Of a stretch of 21,653 nucleotides of DNA, positions 12,005 through 19,467 are shown piece by piece (the first letter of the stretch is position 1; every line of letters begins with the position of its first letter). Source of the stretch: a virus. The notes beneath the pieces are model-generated. The model saw nothing but the letters and a program-made list of their open reading frames with translations. It was not told the origin of the DNA and made no database searches. The position numbers and the translations under genes were made by a program. Location: IMG/VR virus record IMGVR_UViG_3300020185_002578, positions 1 to 21,653 of that record; one strand, given 5' to 3'.

Positions 12005-14674
12005 TTAATCTCCAAATTCAAATAGACTACCAAATGTAGTGTGTGATTTAGTATCCTCTAATGGATAGTTCAACACACCAATCAAGTTATCTAGTTTGTT
12101 GTCAATAATAGTTTCTGCCATAGCTGCGTCATCAAACGGAAGTTCTTTAAACCATTCAGGAATACGCAGCTCATCTGTAGGATACGCAACACTTGTGTAG
12201 CCTAATGGATTCTGCTTGAGTTTGCATACGATAACTTTCATACCATCTACAATCTCTTGCGAATACTTGTCACCATTCATACGTTTTAGTGTGTTCCAGT
12301 TAAGACTTGCACGAACATGGCCTGGCATATTTGCCTTGCCTTGTTTTTCTTCTAGTCTTTGATAGTGTCCAACTTTGTTTGCACGTTTAGGTGAACCTTT
12401 CTCCCAACCTGGTCTTGCACTAAATTCTTTACGGAATTCTGTAATACGGTCTAGTACTTGTTGTTGCGGAACATCAGTAAGTACCATTAGCAGTAGTTCT
12501 TTCAAGAAGTCTTGCATGAACACAGGCGTATCTGATCTACGCAAGTCTAAGCCCATTGCTTTTACTTTGCCTACACCATCATCGTCAGTTCTAAAGCCTT
12601 CATTGTCAATTACTAGTGCTGCATAACGTTTCTTAGTAATATACAATCCAGACTGTGCTACAATTTCTCTACCTGCTGCAATAACATCACTACGGGTTTT
12701 TGGACAATGAAATGCTTCTGCCATAAACTTTGGAAATGTTGTGTTTGCCTGTTCGCATACTTGATCCATAAGTATAATACATTTTTCTTTGGACCATTCA
12801 AGTTTGCCATTGTTAACATCATCTTTAAGTATTGGCCATGCACTAAAGTAACAAGAGTCAGTATCGCCATATATCATTGCTTCGCCTACATGATTATACT
12901 CGCCTGTAATAGTTTTATTAACTTCAGCACTCATGTGCTTAACAATAGTACGTCCGGTAAGTGTAGTTGATTGTCCGATACGTTTATCAAAGAATCTGCA
13001 TCCTGGATTAAGAATAGCACCATACAAACTATTCAAGTTAATCTTCTTAACTAACTGTCGTTTATCCCAGTATTCAATTTCTGCCTTATTACCTGCGTCT
13101 TTTGCTTTTTTTAGCATCTTCTGCATATCTTTACGTTCAGCATACCAACGCTTTAGTAGTCCTGGAATAACACCTTCATTTTCCATTGTAAAGATAGTGC
13201 CATTAGCACTGATCATCCACGGCATGTGACTATCAAAAATAACTTGATACAACTCAGCACCACTTAGTACATCTGTACGCCCGTCTTCCCAGTCAACGGT
13301 TAACGAAATATCTTTGCGTTGCTCCATAACTGCTTCGTATTCTTCAGTACTAAAACGTCCTTCCCAACTACCTGCAAAGCTTTTCTTCTTAAGATTCATG
13401 TCTTCGTGTACTCGGGCCTCAGATATCTCAGGACGTATTTGTCCTACAATAGTCTCTGGAGCCATATTTAATGCACGAATTACACTTGGATATAGACTGT
13501 TTAAGTCCATACTAGCAACCCATTTATGTACACCTTTCTTTGGAAACGCAACATAAGCACCAGCAGCTTGTGTATTTTCTGTATCGTCACGTGGACGTCT
13601 ATTAGGAACTTGTAAACCTCTATTATGTGCTTCGTTAACAATACCTTGTTCTGTAACAGCAACAGCGCCCATTGTAGTCTGTAGTAGCACAGTGTTTTCG
13701 TGTGCAACAGTATTACTCAAGTCAATAAAACGTAGTTTTTTGTCTAGTTTGTCAAGTAGTGCGGTATCTTGTATGTTGTATTCGATGAACTTTCTAAAGT
13801 CATTGTTATACAACTGATCCAAAGTACCTTCATAAGGAACTTTATTTTCTCCAACTTCGATTTCGCCAATGGCATCAAGTCTATATGTGTGTCGTTCTTC
13901 ATATGTATATTTACGATATAATTCCAAACTATCTAAATGCACTCTGCCTATTAGGTCAAAGGTAACAGCTGATTTGCCATACTTTTCATACTCACGTTTC
14001 TTAGGAAGTTGTCCCCATAAACAAAATCTACGTGTGTCATCTTTGCTTAGTACACGAGCAGTTCTGTTTACAGTGTATGGAATATCATATCCTTCACTGT
14101 TCCATCCACTCAAGATATCAGCATCTTCGATCAGTGTTAAGAAAGTGTCAATCATGTCACCTTCTTTAGCAAACAGCATTACGTTTTCAATGCCTTCTAG
14201 TTCTTTTTCAGCTTCTTCCATTGTAAGTGTCTTTGGCGGAACTGCTAGGCAGATCATAGTTTCTAGCCATTGTAAGTATATACTTATAGAAGTAATAGGC
14301 ATAAACGGATCTGCAGGATCAGCAAAGCCACGCTCTGGATCAAAGTCAGTCTCAATATCGAAAAACGCAATGTTTAGTTTAGGAGCATCTTGGTTGAGAT
14401 AATTTGCTGACAAACACTGAAAGATTGGATTAATATCACTTTCAAAAAGCGTCTTATCTCTATTAATAGCAACTTCTTTGCGGAAGTCTTTTGTATTCTT
14501 ACATACAATACGACTTAGCGGATCACCGTACACACTTTTATACTTGCCCCGTTCGTCTTTGTAATAAAAAGTATATTTTGCATTATACTCTTGATATTCT
14601 CTTTTACCATCTTTTCTTTCGACAACTCGAATGATATCTTGACCTCGATCGAAAAAAGCGTCTACATAACTCAA
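12005..14674 (-). CDS. 43: Family B DNA polymerase, T4 gp43-like
   Basis: The 889-residue protein (T4 gp43 has 898) has every exonuclease and polymerase motif. Exo I is FDIETDFD (105-112), Exo II is GWNSEGYDIPY, and Exo III is YNIQDTALLDKLDKK. Motif A is MDLNSLYPSVI, motif B is KINLNSLYGA, motif C is YGDTDS, and the TKKRYA motif follows. It is the replicative polymerase with proofreading. The frame's first codon is TTG at 14674, preceded by AGGAG seven bases upstream; no ATG lies near the start in frame, and the N-terminus VDAFFDRGQDIIRV aligns with the beginning of gp43-type proteins, so TTG is the likely true start. It lies just after the carbamoyltransferase gene (9 bases between). Confidence 0.97.
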   Translation of the reverse strand: MSYVDAFFDRGQDIIRVVERKDGKREYQEYNAKYTFYYKDERGKYKSVYGDPLSRIVCKNTKDFRKEVAINRDKTLFESDINPIFQCLSANYLNQDAPKLNIAFFDIETDFDPERGFADPADPFMPITSISIYLQWLETMICLAVPPKTLTMEEAEKELEGIENVMLFAKEGDMIDTFLTLIEDADILSGWNSEGYDIPYTVNRTARVLSKDDTRRFCLWGQLPKKREYEKYGKSAVTFDLIGRVHLDSLELYRKYTYEERHTYRLDAIGEIEVGENKVPYEGTLDQLYNNDFRKFIEYNIQDTALLDKLDKKLRFIDLSNTVAHENTVLLQTTMGAVAVTEQGIVNEAHNRGLQVPNRRPRDDTENTQAAGAYVAFPKKGVHKWVASMDLNSLYPSVIRALNMAPETIVGQIRPEISEARVHEDMNLKKKSFAGSWEGRFSTEEYEAVMEQRKDISLTVDWEDGRTDVLSGAELYQVIFDSHMPWMISANGTIFTMENEGVIPGLLKRWYAERKDMQKMLKKAKDAGNKAEIEYWDKRQLVKKINLNSLYGAILNPGCRFFDKRIGQSTTLTGRTIVKHMSAEVNKTITGEYNHVGEAMIYGDTDSCYFSAWPILKDDVNNGKLEWSKEKCIILMDQVCEQANTTFPKFMAEAFHCPKTRSDVIAAGREIVAQSGLYITKKRYAALVIDNEGFRTDDDGVGKVKAMGLDLRRSDTPVFMQDFLKELLLMVLTDVPQQQVLDRITEFRKEFSARPGWEKGSPKRANKVGHYQRLEEKQGKANMPGHVRASLNWNTLKRMNGDKYSQEIVDGMKVIVCKLKQNPLGYTSVAYPTDELRIPEWFKELPFDDAAMAETIIDNKLDNLIGVLNYPLEDTKSHTTFGSLFEFGD

Positions 14675-14683
14675 ATGTTTCTC

Positions 14684-16180
14684 CTACATTTTTTCATAAT
14701 ACTGATTTCCAATAACTAAAACATCAATTTCTGATGTTTCGTATAACTTATATGCATCTTGTGGATCTCCTGCTATAGGGTTACCTGCTATATTTAAACT
14801 GGTGTTCAGTACTACCGGAACGTTTGTCTTATTATACAACAATTTTAGTAATTTGTAAAATGATTTATTGTCTTTTTTAGAAATAGTTTGTACTCTACAT
14901 GTACCGTCAACATGAGTAATAGATGAATATTTTTCTTTGTCTTTTGTATTGCCTACATATAGCATATATGGATTGTAACCTAGATTAGAAAAAATATCAT
15001 CTTTATATTCTTCTAATACAGTAGCACCGAATGGCCTGTATTGTTCTCTATTTTTAATCTTATTAATTTTTTCTTTCGCATCTTTAGCTGAAGCGTTAAT
15101 CAATATTGATCTATTTCCTAAAGCTCTTGGACCTACTTCACCATTGTTTTGATACCATGCTACAACTTTGTTTTCGCTTAGTGCCTGTGCAGCTTTCGCA
15201 ATAGTTTCATCTGATATAAGTTCAGTCGGTGTATCATTCTGAGAATAGGGAAAATCTTTTAAATCAAATTCAGATATATTATTTTTTATTCTTAAGTATT
15301 CTACAGCACCTAGACTCAAGCCATCATCAGCACAGTGTGGAGGAATAATTAAATTAGGAAAATAATCTCTAATTTTACTATTCCAAATTACATTTTGAGC
15401 TACACCACCAGAGTAGTTAATTGTATCAGTTTTATTTGCAAACGTTTTAAAATAATTCAATAGAATTTCTCCTATTGCGTCATGCAAGGTTCTTATCCAA
15501 TCTAATTTAGTATGATCTGCTAGAACTGAACTATTTTTATGTTCAACCCATCTTTGGAAAGAAAATAGTTGTCTTAGGTTATACATACTATAATTACTGA
15601 TAGTATTATTATAAAATTCTTTATCTAGTTTTCCATAAGATTGTAGCCCCATCAATTTACCACTTAGGTCAACAAAATGTTCTGCTTTTATTCCTAGACT
15701 CTCTGCAAGCATACACATTTCTATACCTAAAGACCCGTGTCTATGTATAGTACCCATATCTTTTATTAGGTTATTCTTAAAAACAGTATGTCCTATACCA
15801 TAATCACCATATCCATCTATTACAATAGATACATCTGCGATATTCCTAGCTTCATAGTTACTTAGAACATGTGCATAATGATGATTTAATCTTGTTGTAG
15901 GAATATTTGTATTTAAAAAATTCCAATTAATTGCAGGGAAAAATCTATCAAATCCGCAATCTTCGTATTTCCATGCGTCAACTATAATTGCAATTTCGTC
16001 AATCTCTGCTTCGGTAATTCCCCAAGCTCTATAAATTTCTTCTTTCCACTTAAAGATATCATTTACTGCATGATGTTTTTTTTGATAAAATCTTTCAGTT
16101 TTGTGATAACGAAGACTATTGCCGTCATAGTAAGATAAATTACTATCGTGCTCGCAAAGTCTTAATCCTAAAAGTTTCAT
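14684..16180 (-). CDS. Carbamoyltransferase, NodU/CmcH/TobZ family (498 aa)
   Basis: Both domains are present. The N-terminal Kae1-like domain has NHHYAHVLSNYEA (metal-binding HxxxH) and IVIDGYGDYGIGHTVF. It continues with NYSGGVAQNVIWN and CADDGLSLGAVEYL. The C-terminal YrdC-like domain has NNGEVGPRALGNRSILI, REQYRPFGATVLEEY and VVLNTSLNIAGNPI. These enzymes transfer carbamoyl from carbamoyl phosphate via carbamoyl-AMP to a hydroxyl of a sugar, antibiotic or, in some phages, 5-hydroxymethylcytosine in DNA. Length is slightly below the typical 540-600. Its start overlaps the DsbA-like stop (TAATG) and the DNA polymerase follows 9 bases later. The acceptor cannot be decided from sequence. Confidence 0.92.
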   Translation of the reverse strand: MKLLGLRLCEHDSNLSYYDGNSLRYHKTERFYQKKHHAVNDIFKWKEEIYRAWGITEAEIDEIAIIVDAWKYEDCGFDRFFPAINWNFLNTNIPTTRLNHHYAHVLSNYEARNIADVSIVIDGYGDYGIGHTVFKNNLIKDMGTIHRHGSLGIEMCMLAESLGIKAEHFVDLSGKLMGLQSYGKLDKEFYNNTISNYSMYNLRQLFSFQRWVEHKNSSVLADHTKLDWIRTLHDAIGEILLNYFKTFANKTDTINYSGGVAQNVIWNSKIRDYFPNLIIPPHCADDGLSLGAVEYLRIKNNISEFDLKDFPYSQNDTPTELISDETIAKAAQALSENKVVAWYQNNGEVGPRALGNRSILINASAKDAKEKINKIKNREQYRPFGATVLEEYKDDIFSNLGYNPYMLYVGNTKDKEKYSSITHVDGTCRVQTISKKDNKSFYKLLKLLYNKTNVPVVLNTSLNIAGNPIAGDPQDAYKLYETSEIDVLVIGNQYYEKM

Positions 16181-16443
16181 TAATCTTTATCGTATCCTGT
16201 AGTAGCAACAATTGTCTCAAGATCTTCAAACTCATCTTGATGTTTGCCCCAGTCACGATTTTTTGCAACTTTAATAGCTTTATTAATCAAACTTGGTTTT
16301 ACATTAAGTTCTTCTGCAACTGCTTTTACAGTTTCCTTTAAACCTTCATTTAAGTCTTCAATTTCTTGTAGTACTGTTACGCCTTCTTTAACTAGACGTT
16401 CTAGTTTGGCTTTTTCTTCATTACCGTAGGTACGATCACTCAT
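16180..16443 (-). CDS. dsbA: DsbA-like double-stranded DNA-binding/late regulation protein (87 aa)
   Basis: Starting at ATG 16443 (GGAGATAATCTT upstream), the 87 residues match T4 DsbA in length (89) and pattern. Two early helices (EEKAKLERLVKEGVTVLQEI) precede a VKAVAEELNVKPSLINKAIKVAK segment corresponding to the AKDELGV...FNRLL segment of DsbA. An acidic end DEFEDLETIVATTG follows. T4 DsbA binds double-stranded DNA and aids late transcription. A longer frame to 16569 would cross the promoter and is rejected. It heads a unit with the carbamoyltransferase and polymerase. The family assignment is by pattern and is moderately secure. Confidence 0.65.
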   Translation of the reverse strand: MSDRTYGNEEKAKLERLVKEGVTVLQEIEDLNEGLKETVKAVAEELNVKPSLINKAIKVAKNRDWGKHQDEFEDLETIVATTGYDKD

Positions 16444-16467
16444 AAGATTATCTCCATTGTTTCTTAT

Positions 16468-16496
16468 AGTATATAATATATTTAGGTTAATGTCAA
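16468..16496 (-). promoter_or_regulatory. Sigma70-type promoter for dsbA-carbamoyltransferase-polymerase
   Basis: TTGACA (16491-16496), 17 bases, TATACT (16468-16473). The -35 contains the TGA stop of the upstream gene. The first 12 spacer bases (TTAACCTAAATA) are identical to the folE promoter 15 kb away. Predicted start about 16461, leader about 18 bases. Confidence 0.78.
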
Positions 16497-17131
16497 GTAG
16501 AAAATACTTTTTTATTATCAAAAGCACGAGCCCATCCAAAGAATTGTGCTTTATAATCTGAATGGTCATCCGAACTTAGATTTTCCCATTCGTCTTTGCG
16601 CTTCCATAATTTGACAGCGCCTTCGTACCAGTCTGTATTATCAATAATATTTTCGAGACGTTCTTTTGCATTGTATGCTTCTTCTACATTATCAAAGTCT
16701 TGTTCGATATGTATCACTTCCATAACAATCTCGTGTGTTACAAAGTCTAAACTAAAGTCAATACCCCATTTAGGTTTGATATTTAATAGTTTCTTTAGTA
16801 TAGGACGATTCACACATACTTCTTCTAACTGCTCTCTTGCTTCTTCAGCAAATGCATAACGTGTTAGTAACATACAATGGTCTAGTACTAAATGATGTTC
16901 GCTTGCTTCCATATCGTAATACCACTCTTGTACAGGAGCAATATGATACTGTATTTCACGATTGAGTATTACGCCATTCTTTTCGTAATGTAAATGTTCT
17001 AAAGGTGTCGGAACCTCATAACCATCTTTGTCAAAGTCTTTAAGCGGAAGTGTTTCGATTAATTGTCGTTCTATTGGTTTTGTAAGATAAGGATAGTTAG
17101 TAAACTCTGGTTTAAGATTTACTAAATGCAT
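16493..17131 (-). CDS. Unknown phage protein (212 aa)
   Basis: A soluble protein beginning MHLVNLKPEFTNYPYL. Notable stretches are HLHYEKNGVILNREIQYHI (46-64), LVLDHCMLLTRYAFAEEARE (81-100) and WGIDFSLDFVTHEIVMEVIHIE (122-143). The last looks like a pair of strands. Many Tyr, Trp and His residues but no recognised motif or membrane segment. It is coupled to the upstream pterin-dehydratase-like gene by TAATG and ends inside the dsbA promoter. Confidence 0.75.
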   Translation of the reverse strand: MHLVNLKPEFTNYPYLTKPIERQLIETLPLKDFDKDGYEVPTPLEHLHYEKNGVILNREIQYHIAPVQEWYYDMEASEHHLVLDHCMLLTRYAFAEEAREQLEEVCVNRPILKKLLNIKPKWGIDFSLDFVTHEIVMEVIHIEQDFDNVEEAYNAKERLENIIDNTDWYEGAVKLWKRKDEWENLSSDDHSDYKAQFFGWARAFDNKKVFST

Positions 17132-17619
17132 TACTTTGTTCTATTCTTTGATTTAATCGGTTTCTTTTTATTTTTTTTATTTGCATTAAGTTTATCAGAT
17201 ATAGTATTTGCTACTGCTCCGCCTACTGCTCGGCCTGCTGCTTTTGCTACTGCTCCGCCTGCGGCTCTTGCAACGCCACCTGCAACTGCTGCTACTGCCG
17301 GAATAATTTCATCTAACTTTTTTGCACCCATTAGTTTTAATGCTTCATCAATATATAGTGCAAGTTCGAAGTCTAGCTGTGTAAGTCCGCCCACATCGTG
17401 TGTGTATACCATCATAGTAACTTCGTTATAAAAGACTCCTACGTCAGCAAAGTGATCTAGTTTGATTTGTGGCTTTTCGATAACCATTAAAAAGCGTAGC
17501 ACTTGATTGTAATCATCAAACGCTACTTTCTTATATAGATACTTGCCCTTGCGAATCTCCCAGTCTGGAGCAAACTTTTTTCGAATCGGTTCGGCTTGTT
17601 CTATGTCTAACTTTTTCAT
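17131..17619 (-). CDS. Pterin-4a-carbinolamine dehydratase-like protein with Ala/Gly and Lys tail (162 aa)
   Basis: Residues 20-92 match the PCD/DCoH fold: W20, a strand ending at F34, LDHFADVGVFYNEV (54-67), and MVYTHDVGGLTQLDFELALYID (70-91). In the family the sequence HHPEW..VYN..V precedes THDxGGLTxxD. Here H56 and H74 are kept but the second of the paired His is Phe57. PCD dehydrates pterin 4a-carbinolamine to recycle pterin cofactors; whether activity survives is uncertain. After about residue 105 comes an Ala/Gly/Val-rich helix (106-140) with regularly spaced Arg/Lys, then a Lys/Asn tail (140-162), absent from normal PCDs of about 100 residues. It sits beside virion-like genes, so a repurposed structural role is possible. 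Confidence 0.78.
   Translation of the reverse strand: MKKLDIEQAEPIRKKFAPDWEIRKGKYLYKKVAFDDYNQVLRFLMVIEKPQIKLDHFADVGVFYNEVTMMVYTHDVGGLTQLDFELALYIDEALKLMGAKKLDEIIPAVAAVAGGVARAAGGAVAKAAGRAVGGAVANTISDKLNANKKNKKKPIKSKNRTK
17207..17260. repeat. Direct repeats encoding the Ala/Gly helix
   Basis: An exact 18-base repeat occurs at 17207-17224 and 17243-17260 (starting tttgctactgctccgcct), with a degenerate copy at about 17224-17235 between them. It encodes the Ala/Gly/Val-rich tail of the dehydratase-like protein and suggests growth by short duplications. Confidence 0.75.
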
Positions 17620-17636
17620 TTTACTTTAGTCCATAA

Positions 17637-18305
17637 TTAATCACACTTGCACGAGCCAGGTTCGCCACGCGGCACTCCTGCTACTTTACGACAGCCTTTC
17701 CAGCACTTCTTGTAGATTTTGCTGTTGCCGTGACGCTTGCCTTCTTCAAGTTCTGCAAGTTCTTTCTTTTCAGAAGCAGTTAACATAGCTTTGCCACATT
17801 CGTTGCAAGTTTGTGTTGCTTCAGAAAGTTTTTTTGCTAGACGATCTTGTAGGCTTTCGGCATGCATTGCAGCCATATGCTTCTTGTACTTTTTAGTACC
17901 TTTTTTATGAGGGCTTTTACCTTCACTAACTGAATTACAATTACAATGTTCACAACTTGGTTTGCAAGTACAATCTTCTGCTTTAACATCAGCGCCGCAG
18001 CATTTGTCTGAGCAATGTGTATCTTTTGCTTCTGTTACTTCGCCCATTGGCTCTTCTGACATTGGACTTTCTTCATAGTCCATATGATGATAAACACTAC
18101 CAATCATATCTGCGGATTTAGTAATTTTTGATTGTACCCAACCTTCTAAGCCTTCAGCTTCACTAACGCCTTTTAGCATGTCGTGTAGTTTGATTGCATA
18201 CTTTGCTAGTTTGTAAAGATCAGCACGAGCCATTTGTACTTCATGGTCTTTTTCAGCAGCGTGTGCTAAGTCGCCTAATCCTTCGCTAATTTCTTTTTCT
18301 CTCAT
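17637..18305 (-). CDS. Cysteine-rich protein with 14 Cys (222 aa)
   Basis: Residues 1-78 are helical (LYKLAKYAIKLHDML, WVQSKITKSADMIGSVYHHMDY), a helical domain style seen in T4-like marine phage virion genes. Residues 98-123 hold eight Cys (98, 102, 103, 112, 114, 118, 121, 123), giving a metallothionein-like cluster. C167 and C170 form CNEC, C201 and C205 form CWKGC, and C219 with C221 end the protein near AGVPRGEPGSCKCD. Several metal sites are likely; no enzymatic motif is visible. The N-terminus MREKEISEG contains an I-S-E site. A GGAG ribosome-binding site lies before ATG 18305 and a late-promoter-like GATAAATA is 28 bases further upstream. A role in the virion is inferred. Confidence 0.78.
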   Translation of the reverse strand: MREKEISEGLGDLAHAAEKDHEVQMARADLYKLAKYAIKLHDMLKGVSEAEGLEGWVQSKITKSADMIGSVYHHMDYEESPMSEEPMGEVTEAKDTHCSDKCCGADVKAEDCTCKPSCEHCNCNSVSEGKSPHKKGTKKYKKHMAAMHAESLQDRLAKKLSEATQTCNECGKAMLTASEKKELAELEEGKRHGNSKIYKKCWKGCRKVAGVPRGEPGSCKCD

Positions 18306-18332
18306 TGAGGTGCTCCAATACGTATTATGTAG

Positions 18333-18340
18333 TATTTATC
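18333..18340 (-). promoter_or_regulatory. T4 late promoter-like box GATAAATA
   Basis: The minus strand reads GATAAATA, which fits the NATAAATA form reported for T4-like late promoters (T4: TATAAATA). It lies 28 bases before the ATG at 18305, so a start near 18327 leaves room for the GGAG ribosome-binding site. The box overlaps the stop codon of the upstream gene. Confidence 0.45.
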
Positions 18341-18554
18341 TCTTAATAGTCTTGCCGCCCATTACGTTGGTTTTCATATCAAGTGCATTTTTAGCAGTAC
18401 CGTCGGCATTTGTAGCTTGTGGCGCTTTTGGTATACCATTTTTATCTTTTTTTACTTTACGTTTAGCACCTGGTACACTTGCTACAGTAGCAATTGATCC
18501 AGCACTAGTGCTGCCAGCGGTTACTACTTCGTCTAATAATTCATTCATCTTCAT
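18336..18554 (-). CDS. Small basic low-complexity protein (72 aa)
   Basis: Begins MKMNELLDEV, followed by a Ser/Thr/Ala/Gly-rich stretch (TAGSTSAGSIATVASV) and a Lys-rich basic patch (AKRKVKKDKNG). It looks mostly disordered. The L-L-D-E at residues 6-9 contains an L-x-E site. Starts at ATG 18554 (ATGA overlap with the 47-residue gene) or at ATG 18548. Function unknown; possibly a virion or DNA-associated protein. Confidence 0.7.
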   Translation of the reverse strand: MKMNELLDEVVTAGSTSAGSIATVASVPGAKRKVKKDKNGIPKAPQATNADGTAKNALDMKTNVMGGKTIKR

Positions 18555-18694
18555 GTGTATTTTCCCATATCAAAACTTGTGTCGCTGTCAAGTTCTTGTT
18601 TGTTATATTGTTTCCAAAATGCATTACGTTCATTAGTAGTTGCTCTACGTGCTTCGTGTTCTTTATACTTTTTAACGTAATACTTAATGTTCAT
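18551..18694 (-). CDS. Small Lys/Tyr-rich protein (47 aa)
   Basis: ATG 18694 to TGA 18553-18551. It begins MNIKYYVKKYKEHEARRA and continues NAFWKQYNKQELDSDT; a charged helix. It starts two bases after the upstream stop and couples to the next gene by ATGA. No family recognised. Confidence 0.65.
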   Translation of the reverse strand: MNIKYYVKKYKEHEARRATTNERNAFWKQYNKQELDSDTSFDMGKYT

Positions 18695-18696
18695 TA

Positions 18697-19467
18697 TTAC
18701 TGTCTTTCTTTTTCTTTACTTGCAATCCACTTCATCATATTTGTAGCAGGATTTGCTAGATACCATCCAACATCACGATATGTTTTAAACTTATCTACCA
18801 ATAGATCTTGTTTGATAGCAGCAAAACTTTTCCTATTATCAATAGTAATTAATTCTTTGACTTTCTTACCGCCAAACTTACTCAAAAACGATTCTAAGTT
18901 TAGCATATAATAGAACTCTGTATCTAATATAACTTCGCCTTTGTGTTGGCTATAACTAGGAATACCTTTTTGGTAACCACTTAGTATTTTTTGTAATTCT
19001 TCACCTTCTGGCTCATCTCTGCGACTAATAGTACCGCCGCTAGGTCCAGCACCTTGAGCGTATTGTGGGTCATATCCTTTGAAGCCACCTAAGTCGTCTA
19101 TGTCCGGGTTCCAGTATGCTTTAACATCGCCACCTGGAATTATTATATGATTTGTACCAAAATAGTTGCTGTTGCTCTTAGGTGCTACTGTAGTTGCTTG
19201 TGCTGGACTAGCAATGTTCAGACCTTTAATCACTGCTGTCTGTATAGGATTATGGTTTCCCATTACACCTTTTCTTGCAGGATTGGTTATTTTTTGTATT
19301 AGATTGTTTTTAGCACCACCATGATATGTGCTTCCGTGCATTGCTCTGTAAAGAATAGGCTGATCGCCCATTTTACTACAAAGTTCAGCAGCAACTTTCA
19401 ACCGTTCTACAGCATGTTCAGTATTGTTAACTGGTATAACTTCTTCGGTAACCTCGTTGATCTTCAT
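18697..19467 (-). CDS. Possible ADP-ribosyltransferase-fold phage protein (256 aa)
   Basis: Not a confident family match, but the order of segments recalls ADP-ribosyltransferase folds. ILYRAMHGS (38-46) resembles the first Arg motif (LYRG). NYFGTNHIIIPGGDVKAYW (101-119) is a strand-turn region of the kind that follows the middle S-T-S strand. GEVILDTEFYYML (177-189) resembles the EVLxPxxxxF end strand, with E178 and E184. T4 Alt, a packaged and injected transferase, is the precedent for such a protein in the virion. The N-terminus MKINEVTEEV carries an I-N-E site. There are no membrane segments. It overlaps the upstream gene by ATGA. Alternatives are an unknown structural protein or a related catalytically dead fold. 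Confidence 0.68.
   Translation of the reverse strand: MKINEVTEEVIPVNNTEHAVERLKVAAELCSKMGDQPILYRAMHGSTYHGGAKNNLIQKITNPARKGVMGNHNPIQTAVIKGLNIASPAQATTVAPKSNSNYFGTNHIIIPGGDVKAYWNPDIDDLGGFKGYDPQYAQGAGPSGGTISRRDEPEGEELQKILSGYQKGIPSYSQHKGEVILDTEFYYMLNLESFLSKFGGKKVKELITIDNRKSFAAIKQDLLVDKFKTYRDVGWYLANPATNMMKWIASKEKERQ

Noticed and set aside
16443-16569. Upstream extension of the DsbA-like frame to 16569
   Set aside because: It would run across the consensus promoter and into the preceding gene; ATG 16443 has a clear ribosome-binding site.
18551-18591. Promoter from TTGACA at 18586-18591
   Set aside because: The best -10 (TATGGG after 16 bases) matches only three positions and the site is inside the 47-residue gene.
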